Shown piece after piece: positions 55,307 through 64,000 of a DNA stretch of 64,000 nucleotides (positions are counted from its first letter, which is position 1; each line of letters starts with the position of its first letter). Position numbers and translations under genes: made by a program. The stretch comes from an uncultured Eubacteriales bacterium (GTDB lineage Bacteria; Bacillota; Clostridia; Oscillospirales; Oscillospiraceae), in contig USAC01000001.1 in assembly GCA_900552475.1 (NCBI GenBank), positions 1-64,000 of the forward strand, written 5' to 3'. The notes beneath the pieces were generated by a model. That model was not told the origin of the DNA, searched no databases, and saw only the letters and a program-made list of their open reading frames with translations.

Positions 55307-56695
55307 TCAGCAGCCCTCCTTTCCGCGGTTTCCGGTCTGCAGCTGGCAGATGTGTTCCATCTTCGCGCTCTCGGCGCGGATGGCGCGGCAGGCTTCGCCG
55401 TCCCAGATGGCGGGCCAGTCGTCCGTGAGAATGTTCCCGAGCGCCGTGCCGCCGAGCCAGCTCTGACACGGGATGACCGTCCCGTCCGGGGCGACGGCCA
55501 TGTTGCTCAGACACGCGCCGCAGCTCGGGATGAGGTGCAGGCCGAGCGCGTGGAGCGTCTGCTCCGGGAGCCAGCCGGGGCTGGTGAAGTCCAGCTCCAT
55601 CGAGAGCTCATGCGCGGCGGCGACGGCGCTTTGCAGAATCTCCGTCAGCTCCTCCGCGGAAAGGCGCGTCGCGCGGCTCTCCGCCCCCTCGGCCCCGCCG
55701 GAGGGGATCAGCCCCGAGCAGGTGGCGTACCGCACGCCGAGCGCGGCGGCGAAGCGGAGCGTCGCGGCGTAGTCGCGGTTTAAGCTGCACAGCGGCGTGT
55801 TGACCGACACGATGAGCCCCGCGTCCACGGCATTGCGGATGCCCCGCACCGTCTCGTCAAAGCCCGGCGCGCCGACGAGGGCATTGTGCGCCTCGGCGTC
55901 CGCGGCGTAGAGCGTGACCTGCACACTGTCAAGGCTCGCCTCCGCGAGCGCGCGGCAGAGCTGCGGCGTGAGGAGCCGCCCGTTCGTGTTGAGCCGCGTG
56001 ACGAACCACTGCGCCGCGTCCACCAGCTCCACGAGGTCATCGCGCAGCGTCGGCTCGCCGCCGGTGAACGTCACCTGCGGGATGTTCGCCGCGCGCAGCC
56101 GCGCGAGCACGTCCTTCCACTCTGCTGTTGTCAGCTCGCGGCTCTCGCCCATCGGCTGCCCGGCGGCGTAGCAGTGCAGACACTTCTGGTTGCAATGCCA
56201 CGCGCCGCCACGCGTCATGGCGCTGACCATGAGATCCATCCGGTGCGGGGCAGACATCTTGTCGGCGTATTCGCCGAGCGTCAGCGCGCCGACGGCCACG
56301 TCCGGCTCGCGCCCCTGCGCGATGGCGACGAGCGAGCGGAGCATGAGCTCGAGATCCTCCTGCAGCAGCGCGCGGTCCGTGCGCGGATAGGTGCGGTGCG
56401 TCTCGTCAACGGCGCCGCGCACCATCCCGGCCCAGTCCTCCTCGCTGATCTCGCAGCCGGAGAACGGTTCGAGCCGATCCGTGAAGTTCGCCAGCAGCAC
56501 GGCCCACGACAGCGTCAGCGGCACGAGCTGCGCCCCGTTGAGCAGCAGCAAAAACGGATCCTCGGGGCTTTCCGTCCGCGGCGGGATCATGTGGATGCGC
56601 ACGACGCCCGGCCCCTTCGGGTCGAGCGTGATATGCCGCACGCACGACAGATGCGCGCGGCGGTAGCGCTTTTCGCGCCAGGTCATATGGGACAT
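55307..56695 (-). CDS. radical SAM/SPASM enzyme, probable peptide maturase
   Basis: This 462-residue enzyme has the 4Fe-4S/SAM motif CNQKCLHC (Cys168, 172, 175), the GGEP motif (FTGGEPTLRDDLVEL) and a C-terminal SPASM domain with cysteines at 392, 395, 410, 436, 450 and 462 for auxiliary clusters. The N-terminal 130 residues (VVRIHMIPPR, DPFLLLLNGAQLVPLTLSWA, then helices) are shaped like a PqqD-type peptide-recognition domain. SPASM enzymes of this layout mature peptides (sactipeptide/ranthipeptide thioethers), sulfatases or heme. The immediately adjacent Cys-Ala-tail gene is the obvious target. Start ATG 56695 with AGGAGGG. Confidence 0.85.
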   Translation of the reverse strand: MSHMTWREKRYRRAHLSCVRHITLDPKGPGVVRIHMIPPRTESPEDPFLLLLNGAQLVPLTLSWAVLLANFTDRLEPFSGCEISEEDWAGMVRGAVDETHRTYPRTDRALLQEDLELMLRSLVAIAQGREPDVAVGALTLGEYADKMSAPHRMDLMVSAMTRGGAWHCNQKCLHCYAAGQPMGESRELTTAEWKDVLARLRAANIPQVTFTGGEPTLRDDLVELVDAAQWFVTRLNTNGRLLTPQLCRALAEASLDSVQVTLYAADAEAHNALVGAPGFDETVRGIRNAVDAGLIVSVNTPLCSLNRDYAATLRFAAALGVRYATCSGLIPSGGAEGAESRATRLSAEELTEILQSAVAAAHELSMELDFTSPGWLPEQTLHALGLHLIPSCGACLSNMAVAPDGTVIPCQSWLGGTALGNILTDDWPAIWDGEACRAIRAESAKMEHICQLQTGNRGKEGC

Positions 56696-56825
56696 AGGCG
56701 GCCCTCCTGCCTTCGTTACAGATTTTGTATGCCTATCGTATCACACCCACCGCCGTCCGCGCAAGTCTGCCGCCGCCATCCGGCGCAAAAAGCGAAAAGA
56801 AGGGCTACCAAAACGGGCGCGGTTG

Positions 56826-56834
56826 TGCTATGAT
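56826..56834 (+). promoter_or_regulatory. extended -10 promoter of the lipoprotein/two-component operon
   Basis: TGC-TATGAT (extended -10) with only a weak -35 (TACCAA at 17 bp), 38 bp before the start. It is divergent from the radical SAM gene. Confidence 0.5.
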
Positions 56835-56872
56835 TATCATGTATGATTATAAGCAGAAAAGGAGGGATCCGC

Positions 56873-58195
56873 TTGCGGCATTGGAAGACGAAGCTCACCG
56901 CACTCTGTGCGGCCGCGGCGATGCTGCTGCCGATGACGGGCTGCTCGCTCACCGCCTCGGCGGAGGAGCTGTTCACCCTGCCGGAGTTCCCGGTGGAGTA
57001 TACGGGTCTGTCGAACCAGCTCAACGCCCTGCTTGGTCAGGGCTATGAATACGTCTCACCCTCCAGCGGCCGGAATATCCAGTCCGTCCAGATGACGGAT
57101 CTCAACGGCGACGGATATGAGGAGGCGGTGGCCTTCTTCCGCGCGCCGAGCGGGGAAAAACCGCTGAAAATCGTGATTTTCCGCCCCACGAAGGACTCGT
57201 TTGAGCAGCTGTGTACCATTGAGAGCAGCGGCTCGGCCATCAACCGCGTCAGCTATCAGGATCTCAACGGCGACGGGACGATGGAGCTGGTCGTCGGCTG
57301 GCGCATCAGCGCCGACGTGCAGACGGTCACCGTCTATGAGATTGCACCCGACCCGGTCGTGCTCATGCAGAGCAGCTATCAGAGCGCCATTTTGCAGGAT
57401 CTCGACGGCGACGGCGTCATGGATCTGCTCGTGATCCACGCGGGCACGAAGGGCAACGGCGTCATGGACTTCTACCACTGGCAGGTCGGCGAGCAGAAGC
57501 CTGTGGCGAGCGACTGCGCGCTCAGCTCGACAATGGCCGAGCTATCGGCGGGCAGCTTCATCGCGGGGGAGCTCTCGGACGGGACGCCCGCGGCCTTCAT
57601 CACCGGCGTCAGCAGCAGCCAGCAGGCCGTGACGGACGCGGTGATCTGGAGCGGGGACAAGCTCGTGAACGTCTCACTCCCGCGCGGCGGCAGCGTCTCG
57701 CGCATCGCGGCCGACTATCAGCAGTGGAAGCCGCAGGACATCAACAGCGACGGCATCACGGAGCTGCCCAGCCCGCAGACCCCCGCGCAGGAGCGCACCT
57801 CGGGCGACGATATCATCCGCTGGGCGCAGGTGTCGAAAAGCGGCAGCCTGACGACCGTTGACTGCACCTACCACAGCCTGACCGGCGGGTGGTACTTCCG
57901 CCTGCCGCAGAGCTGGTGGAGCCGCACGAGCTATACCGAGGGGGCGGGGAGCTCCAACGAGAGCCAGCTCACGCTTCTGGTGGACGGGACGCCCGTGTGT
58001 ACGATCTACGCCCTCACGGGCGAAAACCGCGAGAACCGCGCCCTGCGCGGCAACCGCATCATCCTGCGCCGCCAGACGGGCGTGATCTACGCCGCGGAGC
58101 TGCTCGGCGGCGCGTCGGACGTCGGGCTCGACGAGGCGCTGCTGCGCCAGAACTTCAACCTGGCCGTCAGCGGCTGGAGCACCGAGAAATACTGA
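56873..58195 (+). CDS. lipoprotein with FG-GAP/VCBS-like calcium repeats
   Basis: The start is a TTG at 56873 with AAGGAGGG six bases upstream. It gives a 440-residue protein with a lipobox (LPMTGC). Four Asp-rich loops (DLNGDGYEEA, DLNGDGTMELV, DLDGDGVMDLL and DINSDGITEL) are spaced as in FG-GAP/VCBS beta-propeller repeats that bind calcium. The C-terminal 130 residues (GGWYFRLPQSWWSRTSY...) form a separate unrecognised domain. It is 11 bp upstream of a response regulator and in one operon with a kinase, so it may be an extracytoplasmic signal partner (inference). Confidence 0.8.
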   Translation: MRHWKTKLTALCAAAAMLLPMTGCSLTASAEELFTLPEFPVEYTGLSNQLNALLGQGYEYVSPSSGRNIQSVQMTDLNGDGYEEAVAFFRAPSGEKPLKIVIFRPTKDSFEQLCTIESSGSAINRVSYQDLNGDGTMELVVGWRISADVQTVTVYEIAPDPVVLMQSSYQSAILQDLDGDGVMDLLVIHAGTKGNGVMDFYHWQVGEQKPVASDCALSSTMAELSAGSFIAGELSDGTPAAFITGVSSSQQAVTDAVIWSGDKLVNVSLPRGGSVSRIAADYQQWKPQDINSDGITELPSPQTPAQERTSGDDIIRWAQVSKSGSLTTVDCTYHSLTGGWYFRLPQSWWSRTSYTEGAGSSNESQLTLLVDGTPVCTIYALTGENRENRALRGNRIILRRQTGVIYAAELLGGASDVGLDEALLRQNFNLAVSGWSTEKY

Positions 58196-58206
58196 AAGGA
58201 GACACC

Positions 58207-58893
58207 ATGAAAAAGGTAATGGTACTGGAGGACGAGTCCAGCATCCGCAGTTTTATCGTCATCAATCTGCGCCGCGCCGGGTATGAGGTCATCGAGGCCG
58301 AGACGGGCGAGGAGGCGCTGGAAAAGCTGCAGCAGAACCACGATATCCGCGTGGCGCTGCTCGATATCATGCTGCCGGGCATCGACGGGTTCGAGGTCTG
58401 CCGCCGCATCCGCGCGACGAACGCGCAGATCGGCATCATTATGCTGACCGCCCGCTCGCAGGAGATGGACAAGGTCACGGGCCTGATGACCGGCGCGGAC
58501 GACTATGTCACAAAGCCGTTTTCCCCAGCGGAGCTGACGGCCCGCGTCGACGCGCTCATGCGCCGCAGCGGCGGCGCGTCGGAAGAGAGCAGCGGCGAGA
58601 TCAGCCAGCCGCCGTTCCTGCTCAACACGCGTAACCGCACGCTCGAGAAAAACGGCCAGCGCATCAAGCTCACGCAGGTGGAGTATTCCATCATGCGCAT
58701 GTTCATGGAAAATCCCGGCAAGGCCCTCTCCCGCGAGGAGATTCTGGACATGGTCTGGGGGCGGAACTACTTCGGCGAGCTGAAGATCGTCGACGTCAAC
58801 ATCCGCCGCCTGCGCCTGAAGATTGAGGACAACGCCACCAACCCTGTCTACATCACCACGGTCTGGGGCTATGGATACAAATGGGGCTTCTGA
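58207..58893 (+). CDS. OmpR/PhoB-family response regulator
   Basis: This 228-residue two-component regulator has a receiver domain with acidic pocket (VLEDES), phospho-acceptor Asp53 (VALLDIMLPG), a Thr/Ser switch (IIMLTARS) and Lys in VTKPFSP. A C-terminal winged helix follows (RTLEKNGQRIKLTQVEYSIM, IVDVNIRRLRLKIED, VWGYGYKW). It starts at 58207, with AAAGGAGA between it and the lipoprotein gene. The kinase gene follows 38 bp downstream. Confidence 0.95.
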   Translation: MKKVMVLEDESSIRSFIVINLRRAGYEVIEAETGEEALEKLQQNHDIRVALLDIMLPGIDGFEVCRRIRATNAQIGIIMLTARSQEMDKVTGLMTGADDYVTKPFSPAELTARVDALMRRSGGASEESSGEISQPPFLLNTRNRTLEKNGQRIKLTQVEYSIMRMFMENPGKALSREEILDMVWGRNYFGELKIVDVNIRRLRLKIEDNATNPVYITTVWGYGYKWGF

Positions 58894-58931
58894 GCCCCAC
58901 GCCCGAAAGCGGGAAAGGAGAGTGTCACGCG

Positions 58932-60371
58932 GTGAAGGGAAAGAGCACCCTGCTGCGCATCCGCGGCCTGCGCAAGCGCTGGATTTTCAGCAGCGTGGGG
59001 CCGATTCTGCTGATCCTTGTGCTGGTGTCTGTGATTCTGGCGCTGAGCCTTGCCAGCGGCTACTATAACAGCGCCCGCACGACGCTGAAAACCAAGGCCA
59101 GCGTCGGCGCGGATTATTTCAACACCTATCTCATGGACACCTACAGCGACTATTACTATAGCGCCACGCGGTACGCCGCGAGCTTCGACAGCGCCGAGCG
59201 CATCGAGCTGCAGTTTCTCGACAGCTCCGGCCATATCGAGACGTCCACCCGTGGCTTAAACGCCGGCACCGCGCCCGGCACGCCCGAGATCCGCCGCGCG
59301 CTCGAGACGGGCAAGACCGACATCTACGAGGGGCGTGACCCCGCCACGGGGGAGAAGATCCTGGCCGTGTCGTGCCCGCTCAACTTCGCGGGGACGACCG
59401 TCGGCGTGATGCGATACGTCACGGCGACGCACCTCATTGACCGGCAGATCGTTATCACCACCCTCATCATCGCCGCCATGGCCGCGGTCGTGACGGTCGT
59501 GCTGCTGGCCTCGAACCTCTCACTCATCAACGGCGTCGTCGCCCCCGTCGCCGTGGTGACGGACGCCGCCAAGCGTATCTCCGGCGGCAGCTACGGCATC
59601 CAAATCCCCAACAAATACTCCGACGAGATGGGCGAGCTGGTCGACAACATCAACGACATGTCGCTGAAGATCAGCCAGAGCGAAAAAATGCAGACGGAGT
59701 TCATCTCCTCCGTCTCCCACGAGCTGCGCACGCCCCTCACGGCCATCACTGGCTGGGGCGAGACGCTCCTCGCCGACGAGAGCGGCGACATGGACCAGCT
59801 GCGCCGCGGCGTGCGCATTATCCTCAACGAGTCGCGCCGCCTGACGAACATGGTCGAGGAGCTGCTGGAGTTTTCGAAGATGCAGGACGGCCGCTTCACG
59901 CTGCGCGTCGAGCGCGTCGATTTGCAGGCTGAGCTCGAGGACGCAATCTATACCTACCGCGAGCTCTTCCGTCAGGACGGCATCGCCCTCGAGTATGAGA
60001 GCGGCGGGGAGCTGTTCGAGGAGCAGGTCATCGGCGACCCGGAGCGGCTGAAGCAGGTGTTCTGCAACGTGTTCGACAACGCCGCCAAGCACGGCGGCGA
60101 CGGCAAGCGCATCGTCGTCTCCATGGCGCAGGAGGATGAAAACTACATCATCCGCATCCGCGACTTCGGCCACGGCATCCCCGAGGCGGAGCTGCCCTAC
60201 GTCAAGCAGAAGTTCTATAAGGGCTCGTCCAAGGCGCGCGGCAGCGGCATCGGCCTTGCCGTGTGCGACGAGATCATCACCCGCCACGGCGGTACCTTCG
60301 ACATCGGCAACGCCCACGGCGGCGGCGCGCTCGTCACGATCACGCTCCCGATCGCGCCGGACGAGACGTGA
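58932..60371 (+). CDS. sensor histidine kinase (PhoR/VicK-like)
   Basis: This 479-residue membrane kinase starts from a GTG at 58932 with AAGGAG upstream. TM1 (about 19-42) and TM2 (about 175-196) flank an extracytoplasmic sensor domain of roughly 130 residues. A HAMP linker (VAPVAVVTDAAKRISGGSYG) precedes the HisKA domain with phospho-His263 (SSVSHELRTPLTAI) and an HATPase domain (N box VFDNAAKHG, G1 DFGHGIP, G2 GSGIGLAVC). It would phosphorylate the upstream regulator. The signal is unknown, with the co-transcribed lipoprotein as a candidate partner. Confidence 0.93.
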   Translation: MKGKSTLLRIRGLRKRWIFSSVGPILLILVLVSVILALSLASGYYNSARTTLKTKASVGADYFNTYLMDTYSDYYYSATRYAASFDSAERIELQFLDSSGHIETSTRGLNAGTAPGTPEIRRALETGKTDIYEGRDPATGEKILAVSCPLNFAGTTVGVMRYVTATHLIDRQIVITTLIIAAMAAVVTVVLLASNLSLINGVVAPVAVVTDAAKRISGGSYGIQIPNKYSDEMGELVDNINDMSLKISQSEKMQTEFISSVSHELRTPLTAITGWGETLLADESGDMDQLRRGVRIILNESRRLTNMVEELLEFSKMQDGRFTLRVERVDLQAELEDAIYTYRELFRQDGIALEYESGGELFEEQVIGDPERLKQVFCNVFDNAAKHGGDGKRIVVSMAQEDENYIIRIRDFGHGIPEAELPYVKQKFYKGSSKARGSGIGLAVCDEIITRHGGTFDIGNAHGGGALVTITLPIAPDET

Positions 60372-60399
60372 GTTTGGCAGCAGAAAAATAGAACAGCCG

Positions 60400-60428
60400 T
60401 TGCATCTTTCGGCAATTTGTGTTACCCT
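60400..60428 (+). promoter_or_regulatory. promoter of the DUF1385-prmC unit
   Basis: TTGCAT, 17 bp and TACCCT, 21 bp before the start codon. Confidence 0.5.
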
Positions 60429-60448
60429 ATCTGAGAAAGGACAATCCC

Positions 60449-61402
60449 ATGAAAGAAAAACGGACGGGTGGACAGTTCCGCACCTCCATCGGCGGTCAGG
60501 CGCTTATCGAGGGCATCCTCATGCGCGGGCCGAAAAAGCAGGCCATCGTTGTGCGCTCGCCGGAGGGGCTGGTGCGCGAGGTGGAGGAACTGCACCTCAT
60601 CAAGGACAAGTACCCCATCCTCGGCTGGCCGATCATCCGCGGTGCGGTCACGTTTGTGGACTCGATGGTCCGCGGCGTCAAGGCGCTCATGTTCTCGGCG
60701 GACTACTTCCCCGAGCTGGAGGAGTCGGAGCCGTCGAAGCTCGACCGCTGGCTCGAGGCGCACGTCTCCGAGCAGAAGCTCCAGAGCGTGATGGTCTGGG
60801 TCTCCGTCATCCTGTCGCTCGGTATGTCGATCGCGCTGTTTCTGCTGCTGCCGACGTTTATCGCCGGGCTGTTTCACGCGCAGACCCCGGCGCTGCACAA
60901 CCTGATCGAGGGCGTCGTGAAGATCCTCGTCCTGCTGGCCTATCTCATCCTCTGCTCGAAGCAGAAGGACATCAAGCGCGTGTTCTCCTACCACGGGGCC
61001 GAGCATAAGACGATCTTCTGCTATGAGGCTGGGCTGCCACTCACGGTCGAAAACGCCCGCATCCAGCCGCGGCACCATCCGCGCTGCGGCACGAGCTTTT
61101 TGTTCGTGGTCATCATCGTCTCGATCCTCGTCAGCAGCATCGTCTTCCCCTATATCAACTGGCAGAATCTCTGGGTGCGCATCGGCGTGAAGCTGCTGCT
61201 GCTGATCCCGGTCGTCGGCGTTACCTATGAGTTTAACCGCTTCGTCGGGCGGCACGATAACATGGTCACGCGGGTGCTCTCCGCCCCCGGCATGTGGCTG
61301 CAGAACTTCACCACGAATGAGCCAGACGACTCCATGCTCGAGGTCGCCATCGAAGCGCTCAAGCTCGTCCTGCCCGACGAAGAAGGCAGCGATAAGTGGT
61401 AA
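60449..61402 (+). CDS. DUF1385 family membrane protein
   Basis: This 317-residue protein has the conserved family blocks SIGGQALIEGILMRGPKK, GWPIIRGAVTFVDSMVRGVK, YHGAEHKTIFCYE and HHPRCGTSFLF, and about four TM helices (about 113-140, 158-178, 215-235, 245-262). The conserved His/Glu/Cys set suggests metal binding, but no function is proven. AGAAAGGA lies before the ATG. Location directly upstream of prmC is the common arrangement in clostridia. Confidence 0.88.
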   Translation: MKEKRTGGQFRTSIGGQALIEGILMRGPKKQAIVVRSPEGLVREVEELHLIKDKYPILGWPIIRGAVTFVDSMVRGVKALMFSADYFPELEESEPSKLDRWLEAHVSEQKLQSVMVWVSVILSLGMSIALFLLLPTFIAGLFHAQTPALHNLIEGVVKILVLLAYLILCSKQKDIKRVFSYHGAEHKTIFCYEAGLPLTVENARIQPRHHPRCGTSFLFVVIIVSILVSSIVFPYINWQNLWVRIGVKLLLLIPVVGVTYEFNRFVGRHDNMVTRVLSAPGMWLQNFTTNEPDDSMLEVAIEALKLVLPDEEGSDKW

Positions 61403-61432
61403 TCTCCATTAAAACGATAACAGGAGTCAATC

Positions 61433-62299
61433 ATGGCCATCACATATAACAATCTGTATATGGATATCCGGCAGGAGCTGCACCGTGCCGGGATCCAGGC
61501 TGCGACGCTCGAGGCGCGGGAGCTGGTGTGCTTCGCCGCAGGGAAAACGCGCGAGCAGTTCGTGCGCGACGGGCGGCTCTATGTCCCGCAGGACGTGGAG
61601 GAGCAGGCCCGCGCGCTCATGCGCCGACACCTCGCGGGCGAGCCGTTGGCCTATCTCATCGGCGAGTGGGAGTTTTACGGCCTGCCGCTCGACATCTCCG
61701 AGCAGGTGCTCATCCCCCGCAGCGACACGGAGGTGCTCGCGGGCGAGGCGATCCGCTGGCTGCAGACGCAGCAGGACGCGCGCGTGCTCGACCTCTGCGC
61801 GGGGAGCGGCTGCGTGGGGCTGGCCGTCGCGTCGCAGGTACACGCCTGCCGCGTCGTCCTCGGCGAGAAGTCCGAGGCCGCGCTGCGCATCTGCCGGCAG
61901 AACATCCGCCGTAGCGGCCTGCTCGGCCGCGTGACGCCCATGCCCGCCGACGCGCTTGAGCCGCCGACGCGGCAGCTCGGGGAGTTTGACTGCATCGTCT
62001 GCAACCCGCCCTATATCCCGACGCAGGATATCGAGACGCTCGATGTCTCCGTGCGCGACTATGAGCCGCACATGGCGCTCGACGGCGGTGAGGACGGGTT
62101 GGAATTCTACCGCGCGATCAGCGAGAACTGGCGCGAAGCGCTCCACCCCGGCGCCCGGCTCTATTTCGAGGTCGGCATCGGGCAGGCGGACAGCGTTCTG
62201 CGCATCATGCGGCGGCAGGGCTTCGGCGAGCTGGAGATTGTCCCAGACACGGCGGGCATTCCCCGCGTCGTGTACGGCACACTGTATAATGAAATTTAA
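61433..62299 (+). CDS. prmC: peptide chain release factor N5-glutamine methyltransferase
   Basis: This 288-residue SAM-dependent enzyme methylates the GGQ glutamine of release factors. It has an N-terminal helical domain, the AYLIGEWEFYGLPL segment, the SAM-binding VLDLCAGSGCVGLAVA and the catalytic NPPYIPTQDI motif, and ends in a typical PrmC tail (DTAGIPRVVYGTL). A TATAAT near its 3' end (62285) may be part of a recA promoter. A prfA gene is not in the window. Confidence 0.94.
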   Translation: MAITYNNLYMDIRQELHRAGIQAATLEARELVCFAAGKTREQFVRDGRLYVPQDVEEQARALMRRHLAGEPLAYLIGEWEFYGLPLDISEQVLIPRSDTEVLAGEAIRWLQTQQDARVLDLCAGSGCVGLAVASQVHACRVVLGEKSEAALRICRQNIRRSGLLGRVTPMPADALEPPTRQLGEFDCIVCNPPYIPTQDIETLDVSVRDYEPHMALDGGEDGLEFYRAISENWREALHPGARLYFEVGIGQADSVLRIMRRQGFGELEIVPDTAGIPRVVYGTLYNEI

Positions 62300-62331
62300 C
62301 CCCGGAATGATAAAGAGGAGGAATCAGGATT

Positions 62332-63438
62332 ATGGCGGCAAAGAAAGAAACCGCAGCGGCGGCCCCCGCAGTTTCCGATAAGAAGAAGGCGCTCGAAACG
62401 GCCATGCAGCAGATCGAGAAGATGTATGGCAAGGGCTCCATCATGCGCTATGGCGACGGAACGGTCGCCAATGTCGAGGCCATCCCCACCGGCTCGCTGG
62501 CGCTGGATCTGGCGCTGGGCATCGGCGGCCTGCCGAGAGGGCGCGTCGTCGAGATCTACGGGCCGGAGTCCTCCGGTAAGACGACGCTCGCGCTGCACGT
62601 CCTCGCGCAGGCACAGAAGCTCGGCGGCGAGGTCGCCTTCGTCGACGCGGAGCACGCGCTCGACCCGACGTATGCCCGCGCGCTGGGCGTGAAGGTGGAG
62701 GACATGCTCATCTCCCAGCCCGACACCGGCGAGCAGGCGCTCGAGATCACCGAGGCGCTCGTGCGCTCCGGCGCGATCGACGTCGTCGTGGTCGACTCCG
62801 TGGCCGCGCTCGTGCCGCGTGCGGAGATCGAGGGTGAGATGGGCGACAGCTTTGTCGGCCTGCACGCCCGCCTGATGAGTCAGGCGCTGCGCAAGCTCAC
62901 GGGCATCATCGCCAAGACGAACTCCATCGTCATCTTCATTAACCAGCTGCGCGAGAAGGTCGGCGTCATGTATGGCAATCCCGAGGTCACGACCGGCGGC
63001 CGCGCGCTGAAGTTCTATGCCTCCGTGCGCATCGACGTGCGCCGCATCGAGTCGCTGAAGTCCGGCGGCGAGATCATCGGCAACCGCACCCGCGCGAAGG
63101 TCGTCAAGAATAAGGTCGCGCCCCCCTTCCGCGAGGCAGAGTTCGACATCATGTACGGCGAGGGTATCTCCCGTCTCGGCGAGATGCTCGACCTCGGCGT
63201 GAAGCTCGACCTCGTGCAGAAGAGCGGGTCGTGGTTCAGCATGGGCGAGGTGCGTCTCGGCCAGGGACGCGACGCCGCCAAGCAGTATTTCCGCGACCAT
63301 CCGGACGAGGCGGACGCCCTCGAGGCCGCCATCCGCAAGGACTTCCACAAGCTGATGTCCAACCAGTCCAAGGTCGCCGCCCGCGCCGCGGGCCGCGCGG
63401 TGGACGTCTCCGCCGACGATTTCGACGATGCGGATTGA
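62332..63438 (+). CDS. recA: recombinase RecA
   Basis: This 368-residue DNA strand-exchange ATPase and LexA coprotease has Walker A ([14 protein letters not shown]), Walker B ([13 protein letters not shown]), the L1/L2 DNA-binding loops ([20 protein letters not shown] and [20 protein letters not shown]) and an acidic C-terminus ([10 protein letters not shown]). GAGGAGGAA lies before the ATG. Its stop overlaps the recX start by 11 bp. No clear LexA-type box is visible upstream. Confidence 0.97.
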   Translation: MAAKKETAAAAPAVSDKKKALETAMQQIEKMYGKGSIMRYGDGTVANVEAIPTGSLALDLALGIGGLPRGRVVEIYGPESSGKTTLALHVLAQAQKLGGEVAFVDAEHALDPTYARALGVKVEDMLISQPDTGEQALEITEALVRSGAIDVVVVDSVAALVPRAEIEGEMGDSFVGLHARLMSQALRKLTGIIAKTNSIVIFINQLREKVGVMYGNPEVTTGGRALKFYASVRIDVRRIESLKSGGEIIGNRTRAKVVKNKVAPPFREAEFDIMYGEGISRLGEMLDLGVKLDLVQKSGSWFSMGEVRLGQGRDAAKQYFRDHPDEADALEAAIRKDFHKLMSNQSKVAARAAGRAVDVSADDFDDAD

Positions 63439-64000
63439 GCGAATCGAAAAATCCAAGCATAAGCAGGAGCGCGTGCTGGTGTTTCTGGAGGGGGGGGACC
63501 TCCTCCGGATCACCGGAGTCGAACTCCTGCGCTTTGGCCTGCATAAGGACATGGAGCTGCCCGAGGAGCTGGTGGAGGAGCTGCGCCGCTCCGCGGAGCG
63601 CTCCGAGACGAAAGCGCGCGCCGCGCGCCTTGCGAGCAGCCGGATGCTCTCGAAAAAGGAGCTGTCCGACCGGCTGGTGAAAAAGGGCACCGAGCGCGGC
63701 GAAGCTGAGGAGCTTGCCGACTGGCTCGAGGATCTCGGCGCGGTGGACGACGCGGCCTACGCGGGCGTCATCGCCCGGCACTACGGCACCATGGGCTACG
63801 GCCCCGCCCGCGTGTGCCAGGAGCTCCGCCGCCGCGGCATCGGCCGCGACCTCTGGGAGGACGCGCTCGCGCAGCTTCCCCCGGCCGAGGAGGCCATCGA
63901 GCAGTTCCTGCGCGCCAAGTGCAAAAGCGGCGCGCCCGACCGCGCCGCCTGCAAGCGCCTGTCCGATGCTCTGCTGCGCCGCGGCTTTTCGTGGCAGGAC
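63428..64000 (+). CDS. recX: regulatory protein RecX (cut by window end)
   Basis: The frame opens with ATG at 63428, inside the last codons of recA, and stays open for 191 codons to the window edge. It shows the three-helix RecX repeats: [55 protein letters not shown] and [15 protein letters not shown]. RecX binds and disassembles RecA filaments, and coupling by overlap keeps its level low relative to RecA. Only the last few residues are likely missing (family length about 190-215). Confidence 0.93.
   Translation, partial: MRIERIEKSKHKQERVLVFLEGGDLLRITGVELLRFGLHKDMELPEELVEELRRSAERSETKARAARLASSRMLSKKELSDRLVKKGTERGEAEELADWLEDLGAVDDAAYAGVIARHYGTMGYGPARVCQELRRRGIGRDLWEDALAQLPPAEEAIEQFLRAKCKSGAPDRAACKRLSDALLRRGFSWQD

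Noticed and set aside
1..64000. CRISPR array or cas genes
   Set aside because: No short direct repeats with regular unique spacers and no cas-like proteins were seen. The repeated hairpins are dispersed singly.

Overview
This is a high-G+C stretch of a chromosome from an anaerobic, single-membrane Firmicute, most likely an Oscillospirales-type gut clostridium (Oscillibacter/Flavonifractor-like). That placement is an inference. It rests on the SepF/DivIVA division genes, the miaB-mutS-mutL-miaA-hfq cluster, a clostridial CoA-transferase of the butyryl-CoA:acetate type, sigma-A promoters of the TTGACA-17-TATAAT kind, a signal-peptide/LPXTG-like surface protein, and a dockerin/cohesin pair. Nearly all of the window is coding, and there is no rRNA or CRISPR array.

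Layout. 1-1.3 kb: the 3' third of a PcrA/UvrD helicase gene and a small DUF2500 membrane protein. 1.6-9.3 kb: amino-acid and ion metabolism (brnQ with a divergent LysR regulator, L-serine dehydratase sdaAB-sdaAA, a CPA2 cation/proton antiporter, a CoA-transferase). 9.6-19.5 kb: the exported-protein region, with a large tandemly duplicated beta-helix surface protein, two unknown membrane proteins, then a secreted dockerin-bearing hydrolase-like protein directly followed by a membrane-anchored cohesin protein. 19.7-30 kb: a DUF2804 gene, a Fur/Zur-type regulator translationally coupled to znuACB, threonine ammonia-lyase, lspA-rluD, a GNAT-like protein and a two-gene hydrolase operon. 30-36 kb: three tRNA genes, an SDR oxidoreductase, a membrane-spanning XRE regulator, an S24-type repressor with a regularly spaced operator array, a GNAT, a sigma-region-4-like pair and a YitT protein. 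36-40 kb: an ECF sigma/anti-sigma pair, a ROK glucokinase and a Gfo/Idh/MocA dehydrogenase. 40.4-54 kb: miaB-mutS-mutL-miaA-hfq, then an HlyD-like protein with yggS-sepF-divIVA, a HAD phosphatase, truA and a SWIM zinc-finger protein. 54-56.7 kb: a radical SAM/SPASM gene coupled to a membrane protein with a Gly-rich and Cys-Ala-repeat tail. 56.8-64 kb: a lipoprotein/response-regulator/histidine-kinase operon, then DUF1385-prmC-recA-recX, with recX cut by the window end.

The most interesting systems are: (1) the radical SAM/SPASM enzyme and its two-bases-apart partner, whose tail carries eight cysteines mostly in a Cys-Ala alternation, which looks like a membrane-anchored RiPP-style modification pair; (2) a minimal one-dockerin/one-cohesin surface complex; (3) a repressor whose catalytic lysine is replaced by arginine, sitting beside four CTTGT palindromes phased about 31 bp apart with two promoters; (4) at least two families of dispersed, hairpin-rich intergenic repeats that sit almost exclusively at gene 3' ends; (5) a tRNA-Tyr 3' end plus terminator duplicated at a 100-bp offset.
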